Of a stretch of DNA of 44,813 bases, positions 35,547-43,833 are shown piece by piece. The stretch's first letter is position 1. Each line of letters opens with the position of its first letter. Origin of the DNA: Alphaproteobacteria bacterium (GTDB taxonomy: Bacteria; Pseudomonadota; Alphaproteobacteria; UBA7985; JAUIBT01). The position numbers were made by a program, and so were the translations under genes. The notes under the pieces are model-generated. The model had not been told where the DNA came from, made no database searches, and was given only the letters and a program-made list of their open reading frames with translations. The stretch covers positions 1 to 44,813 of the forward strand of contig JAUIDR010000025.1 of assembly GCA_030428565.1 (NCBI GenBank), given 5' to 3'.

Positions 35547-37727
35547 ATGATTCTGCGTCCCTTTTTGGTCGCCCTTGGCTTGGCTGCATTCTTGTCAGGT
35601 TGTGCGGAAACTCTCAAGCTCCAGGAGCTGGCAAGCAATTCTGGCGTGCCGGTCGAACCGGCTAGTTCAACGGGCTTGCCTGAAGTTGACCTGGAAACCG
35701 AGCGCGAGGCTAATTCCGGTCTTATGCAAATCAAATGGTCTGCGAGTGCCTTTGACGGGACGGGTGTGACCTTGGCTGTGGTCGATTCTGGCATTGATAT
35801 GGACCACGAGGAGTTCGCGGGCGCGATCCACGCGGATTCCTACAATGTCGCCAGCAGCAACAACGATCTGACCGACGAACTCGGGCACGGCACCAACGTC
35901 TCCGGCGTCATCGGCGCGCGTGAAAACTACAAAGGGCTGGTTGGTGTATCGCCCAATGTCAGCCTTATGGTGCTCAAGACCGACCGCGACGGCGTCATTT
36001 TCGAGAGTTCGATTTCTCGGGCCTTTCGCTGGGCGGACGATCATGGGGTGCCAATCACCAATTTGTCGCTGGTGTCGAACCGGGATCTGCTTGGCGGCAC
36101 CATCGAAGTCATCCGCGACGCCATGCAGGCGGGCATGTTGGTGGTGGGCGCTGCCGGTAATGATGGCCTCGCCGAACCTTCTTGGCCAGCGAGCTTTGCA
36201 AGTTTCGAGGGCCAAGGGGCAATTTTGGCCGTCGGTGCGGTTGGCGCGAATGGCACCATCAGCAGCTTTTCAAATCGCGCGGGCAGTGCCAAGGCGATGT
36301 ATTTGGTGGCGCCCGGTGAAAACATTGTCACCACAAGCATGGACGGCAATCTTGCCTTGGCGAGTGGCACTTCGGTCGCCGCGCCCTTCGTTTCAGGCGC
36401 CGCTGCCGTGCTCTTGTCAAAGGATCCGCATTTGACCGGCGCGGACCTTGCAAAAATCTTGCTGACGACTGCCGAAGATTTGGGTGTGGCGGGCGTCGAT
36501 GATATCTATGGCCACGGTTTGTTGGATCTGGAAAACGCACTTCGTCCGGTGGGCTATACGCGCATCATCAATGGCGCCACGGTCTCCAGCGCGGGCAGCA
36601 CGACGGATCAATCCAGCGCCAGCTATTCCAGTAGCCTCAACACAACGGCGCTGACGGCGGCTCTGCAGAGCACGTTGGTGCTGGATGATTTTGATCGCAG
36701 CTATCAAGTGGACCCGACGCTGGGGGTCGTTCCGGTCGCCACCAGCCTGCTGCAGCGCTGGTCATCCCAGCCGGTCTATGGCTTCAGCCCGGCGGCAACG
36801 CGCGAGACGGTGGCCGCGCTTGATCTACAATTCAGTGAGAGCCAAAGCGCGCCGATCAATTTCAGCGTTGGCGGCGAATTTAGTCCAAAGCTCCACTTCG
36901 AGGCCGCCATTGGCGATATGAGCGCTTGGAAGGGTGTGGAAAGAAGCGCGGTTCAACAGCCGCTGGCTGGTGCAACATTGCATAGTTTTGATCGCTTGCA
37001 AGATCAGGCCCTAGCCATTGGCGGGCGCTATGAAATCAGCCCCCATTGGCAAGCCGAGACCCGCATTGCGCGTTCCCTTGGTTTTGAAGAAGACGTGTGG
37101 GGGCCTGCTGAACAGACCAGCGTGCAGGCAAGCCTGGCCTACGATTCGGCCTTGCTTGATTTTGAGCTTTCAACAGGGGTGCTGAACGAGTCTAACAGTT
37201 TGCTGGGCTCAAAAATCGAAGGCGCATTTGGTGGTTATAGCGACGAGCAAAGCCAGTACCTTGCCTTGCAGGGACAAAGAGCGCTGTTTGGCGGCGTCAG
37301 CCTACAAGGACAAGTCAGCTTTGCCCATAGCCGCGCGAGCAATCCTGGTGGTTTGATCGCCGCACAAAGCGGGCTCTTGAGCTCTGGGTTCGATTTGGCG
37401 GTGGCCAAAGAGGGCCTCTTGAACCGCTCTCAGCAGTATTCAGATCGCCTGGCCTTCTCGCTCTCGCAGCCCTTGCGGGTCATGTCTGGCCAAGCCTTGA
37501 TTGATAAGCCCGTTTCCCGTGATCTGGATGGGAATGTCACGCGCGCTCAACAGCTCATCGATCTGAGCCCCGAAGCGCGTCAGCTCGATCTGTCGTTGGC
37601 CTATGGGGCCTTCGATGCGCAAGCGCAGTCCGGTTTTGATTTCATGGCAGGGCTCAGCCTCAATCCGGGGCACATCGAGCAGGCGCCAGAGCTGACCTTG
37701 GGCCTGCGGTTTAAGCGCGAATTTTAA
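35547..37727 (+). CDS. Lipoprotein subtilisin-like (S8) protease with C-terminal barrel-like domain, autotransporter type
   Basis: A 726-residue surface protease. A lipoprotein signal ends in LSGC (Cys19). The S8 catalytic set is complete: Asp80 in VVDSGID, His114 in ELGHGTNVSG, oxyanion Asn205 in GAAGNDG and Ser276 in ASGTSVAAP. The protease domain ends near 330, a Ser/Thr-rich linker follows, and residues ~390-726 alternate like outer-membrane beta strands and end in the terminal Phe (KREF) recognised by the BAM machinery. This plan resembles the lipoprotein autotransporter proteases NalP and SphB1, although the passenger is shorter and I cannot confirm the autotransporter domain. No ribosome site precedes the ATG; an A/T-rich TTATAT lies six bases upstream, so a leaderless start is possible. 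Confidence 0.82.
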   Translation: MILRPFLVALGLAAFLSGCAETLKLQELASNSGVPVEPASSTGLPEVDLETEREANSGLMQIKWSASAFDGTGVTLAVVDSGIDMDHEEFAGAIHADSYNVASSNNDLTDELGHGTNVSGVIGARENYKGLVGVSPNVSLMVLKTDRDGVIFESSISRAFRWADDHGVPITNLSLVSNRDLLGGTIEVIRDAMQAGMLVVGAAGNDGLAEPSWPASFASFEGQGAILAVGAVGANGTISSFSNRAGSAKAMYLVAPGENIVTTSMDGNLALASGTSVAAPFVSGAAAVLLSKDPHLTGADLAKILLTTAEDLGVAGVDDIYGHGLLDLENALRPVGYTRIINGATVSSAGSTTDQSSASYSSSLNTTALTAALQSTLVLDDFDRSYQVDPTLGVVPVATSLLQRWSSQPVYGFSPAATRETVAALDLQFSESQSAPINFSVGGEFSPKLHFEAAIGDMSAWKGVERSAVQQPLAGATLHSFDRLQDQALAIGGRYEISPHWQAETRIARSLGFEEDVWGPAEQTSVQASLAYDSALLDFELSTGVLNESNSLLGSKIEGAFGGYSDEQSQYLALQGQRALFGGVSLQGQVSFAHSRASNPGGLIAAQSGLLSSGFDLAVAKEGLLNRSQQYSDRLAFSLSQPLRVMSGQALIDKPVSRDLDGNVTRAQQLIDLSPEARQLDLSLAYGAFDAQAQSGFDFMAGLSLNPGHIEQAPELTLGLRFKREF

Positions 37728-37733
37728 CCGCGG

Positions 37734-39026
37734 CTACTGCGGAACCTTGGCGCGGATCAGGCTCTCGATTGTTAGGCCTTGCGTAATGATGGAAAAGACC
37801 ACCACGCCATAGGCGACCGCCAGCATAATATCGCGCTCATGGCCCGCGGGCAGCGAAAGCGCTAGGGCGACCGAGATGCCGCCGCGAAGCCCGGCCCAGG
37901 TTAGGATGCTGCTGGCGCCCGGCGTCAGGTCGCGGAACAAAGAGAAGAACTTGACCGGCACGCCGACCGCCAAGAAGCGCACGACCAGCACCAAAGGTAT
38001 GACGGTCACGATCAAGCCCGCCAGCGACCAGGACCAGGCAATCACCATGATTTCAAAGCCAATGAGCAAGAACAAAACGGCGTTCAAGATCTCGTCGAGC
38101 AGCTCCCAAAAGTGCTCCAGGTGATCGCGCGAAGTCGGCGAAATACCGGGTATTGAGCGTTTGTTGCCGATGAAAAGGCCCGCGACGACCATGGCCAAGG
38201 GCCCCGACAGGTGCAACATGATAGCCACCGAATAGGCTCCGGTCACGAGCGCCAGCGTGATGATGACATCCAAAACATAGTCATCCACGGCCTTGATCCC
38301 GAGGTAGGCAATATAGCCACCGATGAGCCCCAGCACCACGCCGCCCACAGCTTCTTGCACAAACAGAGTGATCGCGCCCAAAAGATCAAAACCGGCCTGG
38401 CCAGCTTCGCCGCCGTGGCCCGCAGCGGCGCCATGTCCTCCAGCGTCACCGAACGCCAGGCCAACCAGCAGAGAAAAGACCACGACCGCCACGCCGTCAT
38501 TGAACAGGCTCTCCCCGGCGATTTTGGCTTCCAAGCTTGCCGGTACTGTTTGGCGTTTTAGCACGGCTAGAACCGCGACCGGGTCAGTGGGTGAGATTAA
38601 TGCGCCAAACACCAGGCACATTAAGAAAGGCAGAGCCAAACCGAATGCTTGGGTGAGGGCCCAAAAGCCAACCGCATTCAAGAATGTGGACACCAGCACA
38701 CCCACGCTGGCCAATAGTAAGATTATGCCTTTGCGTTGCCAAAGGCTGGGCAGATCGACGTGCATGGCACCGGCGAACAACAAGAAGCTGAGCAGGCCCT
38801 CCATCAGGGTCTTGTTGAAGTCAATGCTGCTCAACAGGAACCGGCTTTGTTCGCCCAGTCCCCAATTGGGCACCAGCCAATCCAAACCCATGACGCCGAC
38901 GGCAGCCAGCAGAGCAAACAAGACCAGACCGATTGTCATCGGCAGCTTTAGGGTCAGCCGGTTGAGCAGGCCAAGGGCGGCTGTCAGCGTTAGTAGGAGG
39001 GCGGGCAGGGCCAAGAAAGGCAGCAT
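37734..39026 (-). CDS. CPA1-family Na+/H+ (cation/proton) antiporter
   Basis: A 430-residue, 12-13-helix antiporter for sodium or potassium homeostasis. The ion-binding segments are clear: FGALISPTDPVAVLAVLK (residues ~135-150) and the ND motif in GESLFNDGVAVV that defines the electroneutral CPA1 type, plus the conserved TWAGLRGGISVALALSLP near the end. A Gly/His-rich loop (GDAGGHGAAAGHGGEAGQ) between helices is unusual and might sense pH or metals. It converges with the subtilase gene, six bases apart. No large C-terminal regulatory domain is present. Confidence 0.9.
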   Translation of the reverse strand: MLPFLALPALLLTLTAALGLLNRLTLKLPMTIGLVLFALLAAVGVMGLDWLVPNWGLGEQSRFLLSSIDFNKTLMEGLLSFLLFAGAMHVDLPSLWQRKGIILLLASVGVLVSTFLNAVGFWALTQAFGLALPFLMCLVFGALISPTDPVAVLAVLKRQTVPASLEAKIAGESLFNDGVAVVVFSLLVGLAFGDAGGHGAAAGHGGEAGQAGFDLLGAITLFVQEAVGGVVLGLIGGYIAYLGIKAVDDYVLDVIITLALVTGAYSVAIMLHLSGPLAMVVAGLFIGNKRSIPGISPTSRDHLEHFWELLDEILNAVLFLLIGFEIMVIAWSWSLAGLIVTVIPLVLVVRFLAVGVPVKFFSLFRDLTPGASSILTWAGLRGGISVALALSLPAGHERDIMLAVAYGVVVFSIITQGLTIESLIRAKVPQ

Positions 39027-39173
39027 GGCAGACGGTCTCCGCTAGTTGAGCCAAAGGGGGAGGCAGGTCGTCAAATCCTGGCCAGATTATCGCGCCGCAT
39101 TCAACTTGAAAATCGACTATGCCCAAGCCGGTCGCAAAGCCTAGGTTGTAATCGTCGCCGCTTGGCGCTGCCT

Positions 39174-39866
39174 TCAGTCCAGCGCGCTGGCCAGCAAGTC
39201 GCGATAACGGTCTAGATAGCGGGCCTTAATCTCGTTCGCTGGCAAAGGACGCATATCCATGGGGCAGGGAATTTCTGGGCAGCCAAAAAAGCGTTTGGCT
39301 TCATCACCAGAAAATCCGGCCAGCTCGGTCGCTTCAAAGTAGGCGGCGATGCGGTCGGCACGCTTAACGCGCGCTTGTGGGTACATTGCTAGGTCGCCGC
39401 CCAGCCCGACGCTGATCATGATGGCGGACAACAGGCGGTTTTCCAGGCTCTTATAAGAGGGGCCGACCAGGGCTTTAAACGGTGAAATCAAGTCGCCAAC
39501 CACATACTCTGCGCCGTCATGCAGCAAAGCGAACAGCCGATCACCACGGCTGGCTTTGGGGTAGAGCGCTTCAAAGATCGCCAGGACCAGCAGCGAGTGC
39601 TGGGCGACACTAAAAGCATGGTCTCCAGTGGTCTGGCCATTCCATCGTGCCACACGCGCTAGGCCGTGGGCGATGTCCTCAATTTCAATATCCAGGGGCG
39701 AGGGGTCGGCAAGGTCCAGGCGTCGCCCGGAGAGCATGCGCTGCCAAACGCGCGGCGGTTGGGTTGAAAACGAAGGCGGCAAGGCGATCTCTTTTCCTGG
39801 TAATGAGCGGCGGCGATTAAGAAAGGGCGGCAAGGGTGACGGCAATAGGCCAAGGGACCTGGACAT
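39174..39866 (-). CDS. HD-domain phosphohydrolase (YfbR-like)
   Basis: A protein of about 230 residues with an HD fold: metal ligands in FSVAQHSLLV, the HD pair in LFALLHDGAEYVVGDL, and a C-terminal Asp in KRADRIAAYFEA. The preceding segment RMLSGRRLDLADPSPLDIEIEDIA is characteristic of an alphaproteobacterial branch related to 5'-deoxynucleotidases. The biological substrate is not established. The start is uncertain: 39866 gives a short basic lead, while Met at 39737 would remove the family-specific segment's first residues; the frame extends further upstream over dusA, but that part is not coding-like. It is divergent from dusA. Confidence 0.82.
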   Translation of the reverse strand: MSRSLGLLPSPLPPFLNRRRSLPGKEIALPPSFSTQPPRVWQRMLSGRRLDLADPSPLDIEIEDIAHGLARVARWNGQTTGDHAFSVAQHSLLVLAIFEALYPKASRGDRLFALLHDGAEYVVGDLISPFKALVGPSYKSLENRLLSAIMISVGLGGDLAMYPQARVKRADRIAAYFEATELAGFSGDEAKRFFGCPEIPCPMDMRPLPANEIKARYLDRYRDLLASALD

Positions 39867-39889
39867 GATGATATCCGCGCGCTTATATC
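39860..39889 (+). promoter_or_regulatory. Possible promoter for a leaderless dusA transcript
   Basis: TGGACA (39860-39865) and TATATC (39884-39889) are 18 bp apart. The expected transcription start, about seven bases on, coincides with the dusA ATG at 39897. The only Shine-Dalgarno-like GGGAG is one base from the ATG, too close to work. A leaderless message is therefore plausible but unproven. Confidence 0.35.
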
Positions 39890-39896
39890 CGGGAGT

Positions 39897-40994
39897 ATGA
39901 ACAAGCCTAGTTTTGAAACAAGTCTTGCGGACAATGTATCGCCCTTTGGGTCCAGCCATCAGCCCCTTACTCGCGGTGGTGCTGCGCTGCCAATCCCTAC
40001 GCGCGCCACGGATGTCGCGCTCTTTTCGGTGGCGCCCATGATGGATTGGACAGACCGCCACTGCCGCTATTTTCACCGACTGATTTCCCGGCATGCAGAG
40101 CTGTGGACCGAAATGGTCACGACCGGCGCGCTGCTCTATGGCGATGTCGAACGGCATTTGCGTTTCGATGGCATGGAGCAGCCGGTTATCTGCCAGCTAG
40201 GCGGCAGTGAGCCTGCTGCGCTTGCAACCTCGGCGCGTTTGGTGCGCGACTGGGGCTATGCCGGCGTGAACCTCAATTGCGGCTGCCCCTCGGATCGGGT
40301 GCAGTCCGGGCGCTTTGGAGCCTGCTTGATGGCCGAAGCTGGCTTAGTGGCCGATTGCATCAAAGCCATGCAAGACGCGGTGGATATCCCGGTGTCGGTC
40401 AAGTGCCGCATTGGCATTGACGACCAAGACAGTGAACAGGCTCTGAGCGATTTCGTCGGTCAAATCGCAGAAACCGGCTGCCGGTCCTTTACCGTCCATG
40501 CGCGCAAGGCTTGGCTGCAAGGCCTGAGCCCGAAAGAAAATCGCGATGTGCCGCCACTCGATTATCAGCGCGTGCAACGTCTCAAGCAAGCCAATCCGCA
40601 GCTCTCGATCGCGCTAAATGGCGGCTTGCAAGATTTGGCGAGTTGCCAGGCCGCGCTGGACTGGTGCGATGGTGTGATGGTCGGGCGGGCGGCCTATCAG
40701 ACGCCCTGGATGCTGTCAGATGTCGATACGTTGATCTATGGCGACCGTGACGGCAACCAACGTGATCGCTGGCAGGTTGCTGCGAACATGGCGAACTACG
40801 CCGATCAGCAAGCTAGCCTGGGCGTGCCGGTCAAGAGCGTCACGCGCCACATGATGGGCGTGTTCAACGGCCTACCTGGCGCCAAGGCCTGGCGGCGCTA
40901 TTTGAGTACACAAGCCCATCTTGCAGGCGCCACAGGCGATGTGATTTTGCGCGCCGCAGACTTGGTGGCACGGGCCACGACGGAAGAAGCCTAG
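39897..40994 (+). CDS. dusA: tRNA-dihydrouridine synthase A
   Basis: An FMN enzyme that reduces uridine to dihydrouridine in the tRNA D-loop. The 365-residue protein has the DusA start SVAPMMDWTDRHCRYFHR, the active-site Cys in LNCGCPSDRVQSGRFGACLM (this GRFGACLM form is DusA-specific), KCRIGIDD, and HARKAWLQGLSPKENR for substrate and flavin contacts. The first 40 residues before the flavin-binding start are longer than usual and may be partly non-essential; an internal start cannot be excluded, but none has a clear ribosome site. It is divergent from an HD hydrolase and may be translated from a leaderless message. Confidence 0.95.
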   Translation: MNKPSFETSLADNVSPFGSSHQPLTRGGAALPIPTRATDVALFSVAPMMDWTDRHCRYFHRLISRHAELWTEMVTTGALLYGDVERHLRFDGMEQPVICQLGGSEPAALATSARLVRDWGYAGVNLNCGCPSDRVQSGRFGACLMAEAGLVADCIKAMQDAVDIPVSVKCRIGIDDQDSEQALSDFVGQIAETGCRSFTVHARKAWLQGLSPKENRDVPPLDYQRVQRLKQANPQLSIALNGGLQDLASCQAALDWCDGVMVGRAAYQTPWMLSDVDTLIYGDRDGNQRDRWQVAANMANYADQQASLGVPVKSVTRHMMGVFNGLPGAKAWRRYLSTQAHLAGATGDVILRAADLVARATTEEA

Positions 40995-41044
40995 AACCAA
41001 GCCCGCGCCGTCGCCATTCCTTCTTTCTTTGTTTGCGATCTGCT

Positions 41045-42454
41045 CTAAGCGCTGGCCCCATCCATCAAGGCTTCGACCTTGGGGTAGGCCAAGACCAACA
41101 CCAGGGTCCGCGCAGCGAAAAAAGCGGCCAAGCCCAGCCAAACGCTGACAATACCCTGGCTCTGCGTTGTCAGGACCAGCGCCCAAAAGACGCCCGCAGC
41201 CAGAAGCGTTGAGTTGCGCAAGTGATTGCTTTGCGTCGTGCCGAAAAACACACCGTCAGCTTGGTAAGCCCAGACCCCAATCAAGGGCAAAATGGCGGCA
41301 TAGAGCGCCGTGGTGCCCGCTGCCTGTCGTACCGCCTCAATCGTCGTCATCAGCGCAATGATCGACGGGCTGGCCAGCGCATAGGTTAGGCTGATGACCA
41401 AAGCCAGCGCGAAGGCCCAAATCGAGGTCTTCTTGATTACATCGCGAAATAGTCGGCGGTTTTTGCGCCCAAACGCAGCGCCGCATAGGCTCTCTACGCT
41501 GACCGCGAAACCGTCTAGCCCGTAGGCCGCTATTTCAAGAAAGTGCATGTGAATGGCGGTGGCCGCCACCATGACGGTGCCGAAATTACTAGCGTAGCGC
41601 AGCATGAGCGAGAACACCGCCTGCATAGCCATATTGCGTATCAAAATGTCGGTATTGGCGGTGAGTAGTCGCTTGAGCTTTTGTGGATCGAAAATCCGTG
41701 TCCAAGGCGCTGCCAAGTCGCGAAACGGCCACAGCACCAGCACCGCGCCAACCGCAAAAGCGCTGGCCTCTGCGATCACCGAAGCCAGAGCCACGCCTTC
41801 AATGCGCCAGTCCAGTCCGATCACAAAGACCAGATCTAAGCCCATGTTTAAGCCATTGAGAAAGAATTGCAGTGCCACCATGAGGCCGGTTCTTTGTTGG
41901 CCAATCAACAGCGCCAGCACGACCATGTTGCCCAAAATAAAAGGCGCTGAGAGCAGGCGTATGGCCAGATAGCGCGCCATGAGGTCTTCGGTGGCTTGGC
42001 TATCAATGAAGAACCAGCGGGCGGCTATTACGAGGGCCGGGCTTGCAACCACAATGACGATGCCAATCGCCAGAGCCATCATCAAGGCGCGCCAAAAGAC
42101 GGCCAACAGCTCGGGGCGGTCGCCAGCGCCAAAGGCTTGGGCCGCATAGCCCCCCGTCACAATGCGCAGGAAACTGAAATTGAAAACCGTCAGGCTGACC
42201 GCGGTTGCCCCCAAAGCGGCACCCGCCAGATAGGCAGGGTCGGGTAGACGGCCCAAGACGGCGGTATCCACGGCTCCAACCAGCGGCACCGAGGCGTTCG
42301 ATAAGATCACCGGCAGGCTTATCTTTAAGATACGCCAATGGCTTATGGTGGTGGAGTCGTGCGCGCTCGGCCTGTCGTTGGCCTCCGGTCGCAGGGTGTC
42401 GCTCTCACTTCGGGCCGCGCCGTCGGGGGCTTGGGCTTTGTCGGTGTGTGTCAT
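41045..42454 (-). CDS. MATE-family efflux transporter (DinF-like)
   Basis: A 469-residue, 12-helix cation-coupled exporter. SLPVILSNASVPLVGAVDTAVLGRLPDPAYLAGAALG near residue 45-80 is typical of the DinF branch, and the second half repeats the fold (GYGLDGFAVSVESL-like segment AYGLDGFAVSVESLCGAAFG). The N-terminal 38 residues are polar and poorly conserved in appearance; a later start is possible. Substrates are unknown. It follows the N-formylglutamate-amidohydrolase-like gene after 33 bp on the same strand, so both are probably co-transcribed. Confidence 0.9.
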   Translation of the reverse strand: MTHTDKAQAPDGAARSESDTLRPEANDRPSAHDSTTISHWRILKISLPVILSNASVPLVGAVDTAVLGRLPDPAYLAGAALGATAVSLTVFNFSFLRIVTGGYAAQAFGAGDRPELLAVFWRALMMALAIGIVIVVASPALVIAARWFFIDSQATEDLMARYLAIRLLSAPFILGNMVVLALLIGQQRTGLMVALQFFLNGLNMGLDLVFVIGLDWRIEGVALASVIAEASAFAVGAVLVLWPFRDLAAPWTRIFDPQKLKRLLTANTDILIRNMAMQAVFSLMLRYASNFGTVMVAATAIHMHFLEIAAYGLDGFAVSVESLCGAAFGRKNRRLFRDVIKKTSIWAFALALVISLTYALASPSIIALMTTIEAVRQAAGTTALYAAILPLIGVWAYQADGVFFGTTQSNHLRNSTLLAAGVFWALVLTTQSQGIVSVWLGLAAFFAARTLVLVLAYPKVEALMDGASA

Positions 42455-42487
42455 AGAAGTTTGGCGGCGCTCTTGGAGAGTCAGGCG

Positions 42488-43570
42488 CTACTCCGCAGCC
42501 TTGGAGCGCGAGATCGGTTGATTGATGCTGGACTGTAGGACTTCAGCCAGAATGCACAAGGCGCGAACGACCTGCGCGCAGCCTTTTTTAGATAGTGGTG
42601 CCTTGCGCGCATGCTGAGCTGCTGGCCGCCACAACTCGCCCAGATTTCGCTGCGCACTTTGGGTTAGATAGGTGCTGCGGCAGATTTCGACCTGTAAGGC
42701 ATAAAAGCCTTCTTCGGGTGTCGCGTGCCGCTCGACCACATAGCCGCCAGCGTATGGCAAGTTGCGCGCAACGCTAAAGCCCAACTCCTCCAATGCAACC
42801 GCGCCGCGCTCTAGAAGCCAATCGGGGCAGCTCCGCCCAAAGCGATTTCCCAACACGAAATGAGCCGAGGGCAGGGGCTGAGGTCTAAGCCGAGGCATGG
42901 AGTGAAGATCCAGAATAAGCACGCGGTCATGCGCGCATCGGCTTTGGGCGATCATGCTATCAATCGCGTCATGATAGGGACGGTGGAAGTGGGCCAAACG
43001 GCGGGCAAAGTCTTCGGGATTAAGCTTGCCTGCGTAGAGGGCGTCGGTGCCCAGTCGGGTCGGCACCACACCCAGCCCCAGTTGTGCTTTTTCGCTGACG
43101 TTAGGCCGATCGCCCTCTGACGTGGCCATTGTTGATACGCCAGCGGCGTAGGCGCCAGAATCCCCGGCACCCGCGACCACTACACTCGAAGGCGGCAAAC
43201 CCGAAGGCGGCAAACCCCCAGGGGCCACACCCGAAGCCGCCATGCCCCCGGGGGCCACACCCGCAGACTCGGAGCTGTCCAGTAAGGCTTGAGGGTCCAT
43301 GTCATCGGGGGCACGGTTGACGTCTGCCAAGACCCGGGGGGCGGACTGAATAATGATCGGCCGTTTCTGACGCACCAAGGGCAGGGCCAGGCTATCAACG
43401 TAAGGATCTTCGCCGCGCCGCAAGACCGACAGGGGAGCGGTAGGGGCCTGGAAGCCTGCTAGCCAGTCATAGCGCCGCCCGGCATGGGGAACAGAGACCA
43501 GCAAATTGCTGGGCTGGCATTCGTTACTTGCGGACAAAATACGGTAAGGCCGGACAGGGGGACGAGGCAT
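42488..43570 (-). CDS. N-formylglutamate amidohydrolase family protein with in-frame repeat insert
   Basis: A 360-residue zinc-dependent amidohydrolase relative of HutG, the last step of one histidine-degradation route. Conserved pieces are LLVSVPHAGRRYDW, GEDPYVDSLAL, RVLADVNRAPDDMD, LILDLHSMPR and GGYVVERHATPEEGFYALQVEI; the His/Asp/Glu in these are the likely metal and catalytic residues. Between DPQALLDSS and the next family segment lies an unusual Gly/Ala/Pro/Ser stretch made by a 15-bp tandem repeat (annotated separately), which should form a flexible surface loop. No other hut genes are present, so the substrate may differ. It is upstream of a MATE exporter on the same strand, 33 bp apart. 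Confidence 0.85.
   Translation of the reverse strand: MPRPPVRPYRILSASNECQPSNLLVSVPHAGRRYDWLAGFQAPTAPLSVLRRGEDPYVDSLALPLVRQKRPIIIQSAPRVLADVNRAPDDMDPQALLDSSESAGVAPGGMAASGVAPGGLPPSGLPPSSVVVAGAGDSGAYAAGVSTMATSEGDRPNVSEKAQLGLGVVPTRLGTDALYAGKLNPEDFARRLAHFHRPYHDAIDSMIAQSRCAHDRVLILDLHSMPRLRPQPLPSAHFVLGNRFGRSCPDWLLERGAVALEELGFSVARNLPYAGGYVVERHATPEEGFYALQVEICRSTYLTQSAQRNLGELWRPAAQHARKAPLSKKGCAQVVRALCILAEVLQSSINQPISRSKAAE
43176..43265. repeat. In-frame 15-bp tandem repeat inside the amidohydrolase gene
   Basis: Five recognisable 15-bp units run from 43191 to 43265 (for example GGCGGCAAACCCGAA at 43191 and GGGGCCACACCCGAA at 43221), with a more diverged unit before them at 43176. They encode five-residue blocks in the minus-strand protein: SGVAP, GGMAA, SGVAP, GGLPP, SGLPP. 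Slippage would change length by five residues without a frameshift. Confidence 0.85.
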
Positions 43571-43667
43571 ACCGAATCCTATCGAGCTATCGATTGGAAA
43601 ACGAGTCTAATTTTCTGCACTATTTGACTTGCCATGCGCTAAGGCTCTTGCTAAAGACCCAATCCAC

Positions 43668-43742
43668 GGTCGGTTAGCTCAGCGGTAGAGCACTTCGTTG
43701 ACATCGAAGGGGTCACAAGTTCGATCCTTGTACCGACCACCA
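43668..43742 (+). tRNA. tRNA-Val (anticodon GAC), CCA encoded
   Basis: A complete cloverleaf: acceptor GGTCGGT/ACCGACC, D arm GCTC/GAGC, anticodon stem CTTCG/CGAAG with loop TTGACAT (anticodon GAC, valine), variable loop GGGTC, T arm ACAAG/CTTGT with loop TTCGATC, discriminator A and encoded CCA at 43740-43742. A -35-like TTGACT lies at 43624. An integrase gene pointing toward its 3' end begins a likely inserted element, so the 3' half is the probable attachment site. Confidence 0.97.
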
Positions 43743-43833
43743 AGCGCCTTTTTTGCGCCTTTAAGTCTTTGAAATTGCCTAATTTTTTATTGGGTGCGGG
43801 CGGCGCGAATTTAGGTGCGGGCGACCTAGATGT
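43743..43833. other. Island edge with short direct repeats between tRNA and integrase
   Basis: The 91-bp gap is A/T-rich and then carries the 10-bp direct repeat GGTGCGGGCG at 43793-43802 and 43814-43823, 21 bp apart (two helical turns). Such repeats next to an integrase can be arm-type or accessory binding sites for recombination. The core attachment site is probably the 3' end of the tRNA; its second copy would lie outside this window. Confidence 0.5.

Noticed and set aside
43741-43765. Terminator after tRNA-Val
   Set aside because: The GCGCC elements are mainly direct repeats; only a four-base stem forms, too weak to call.
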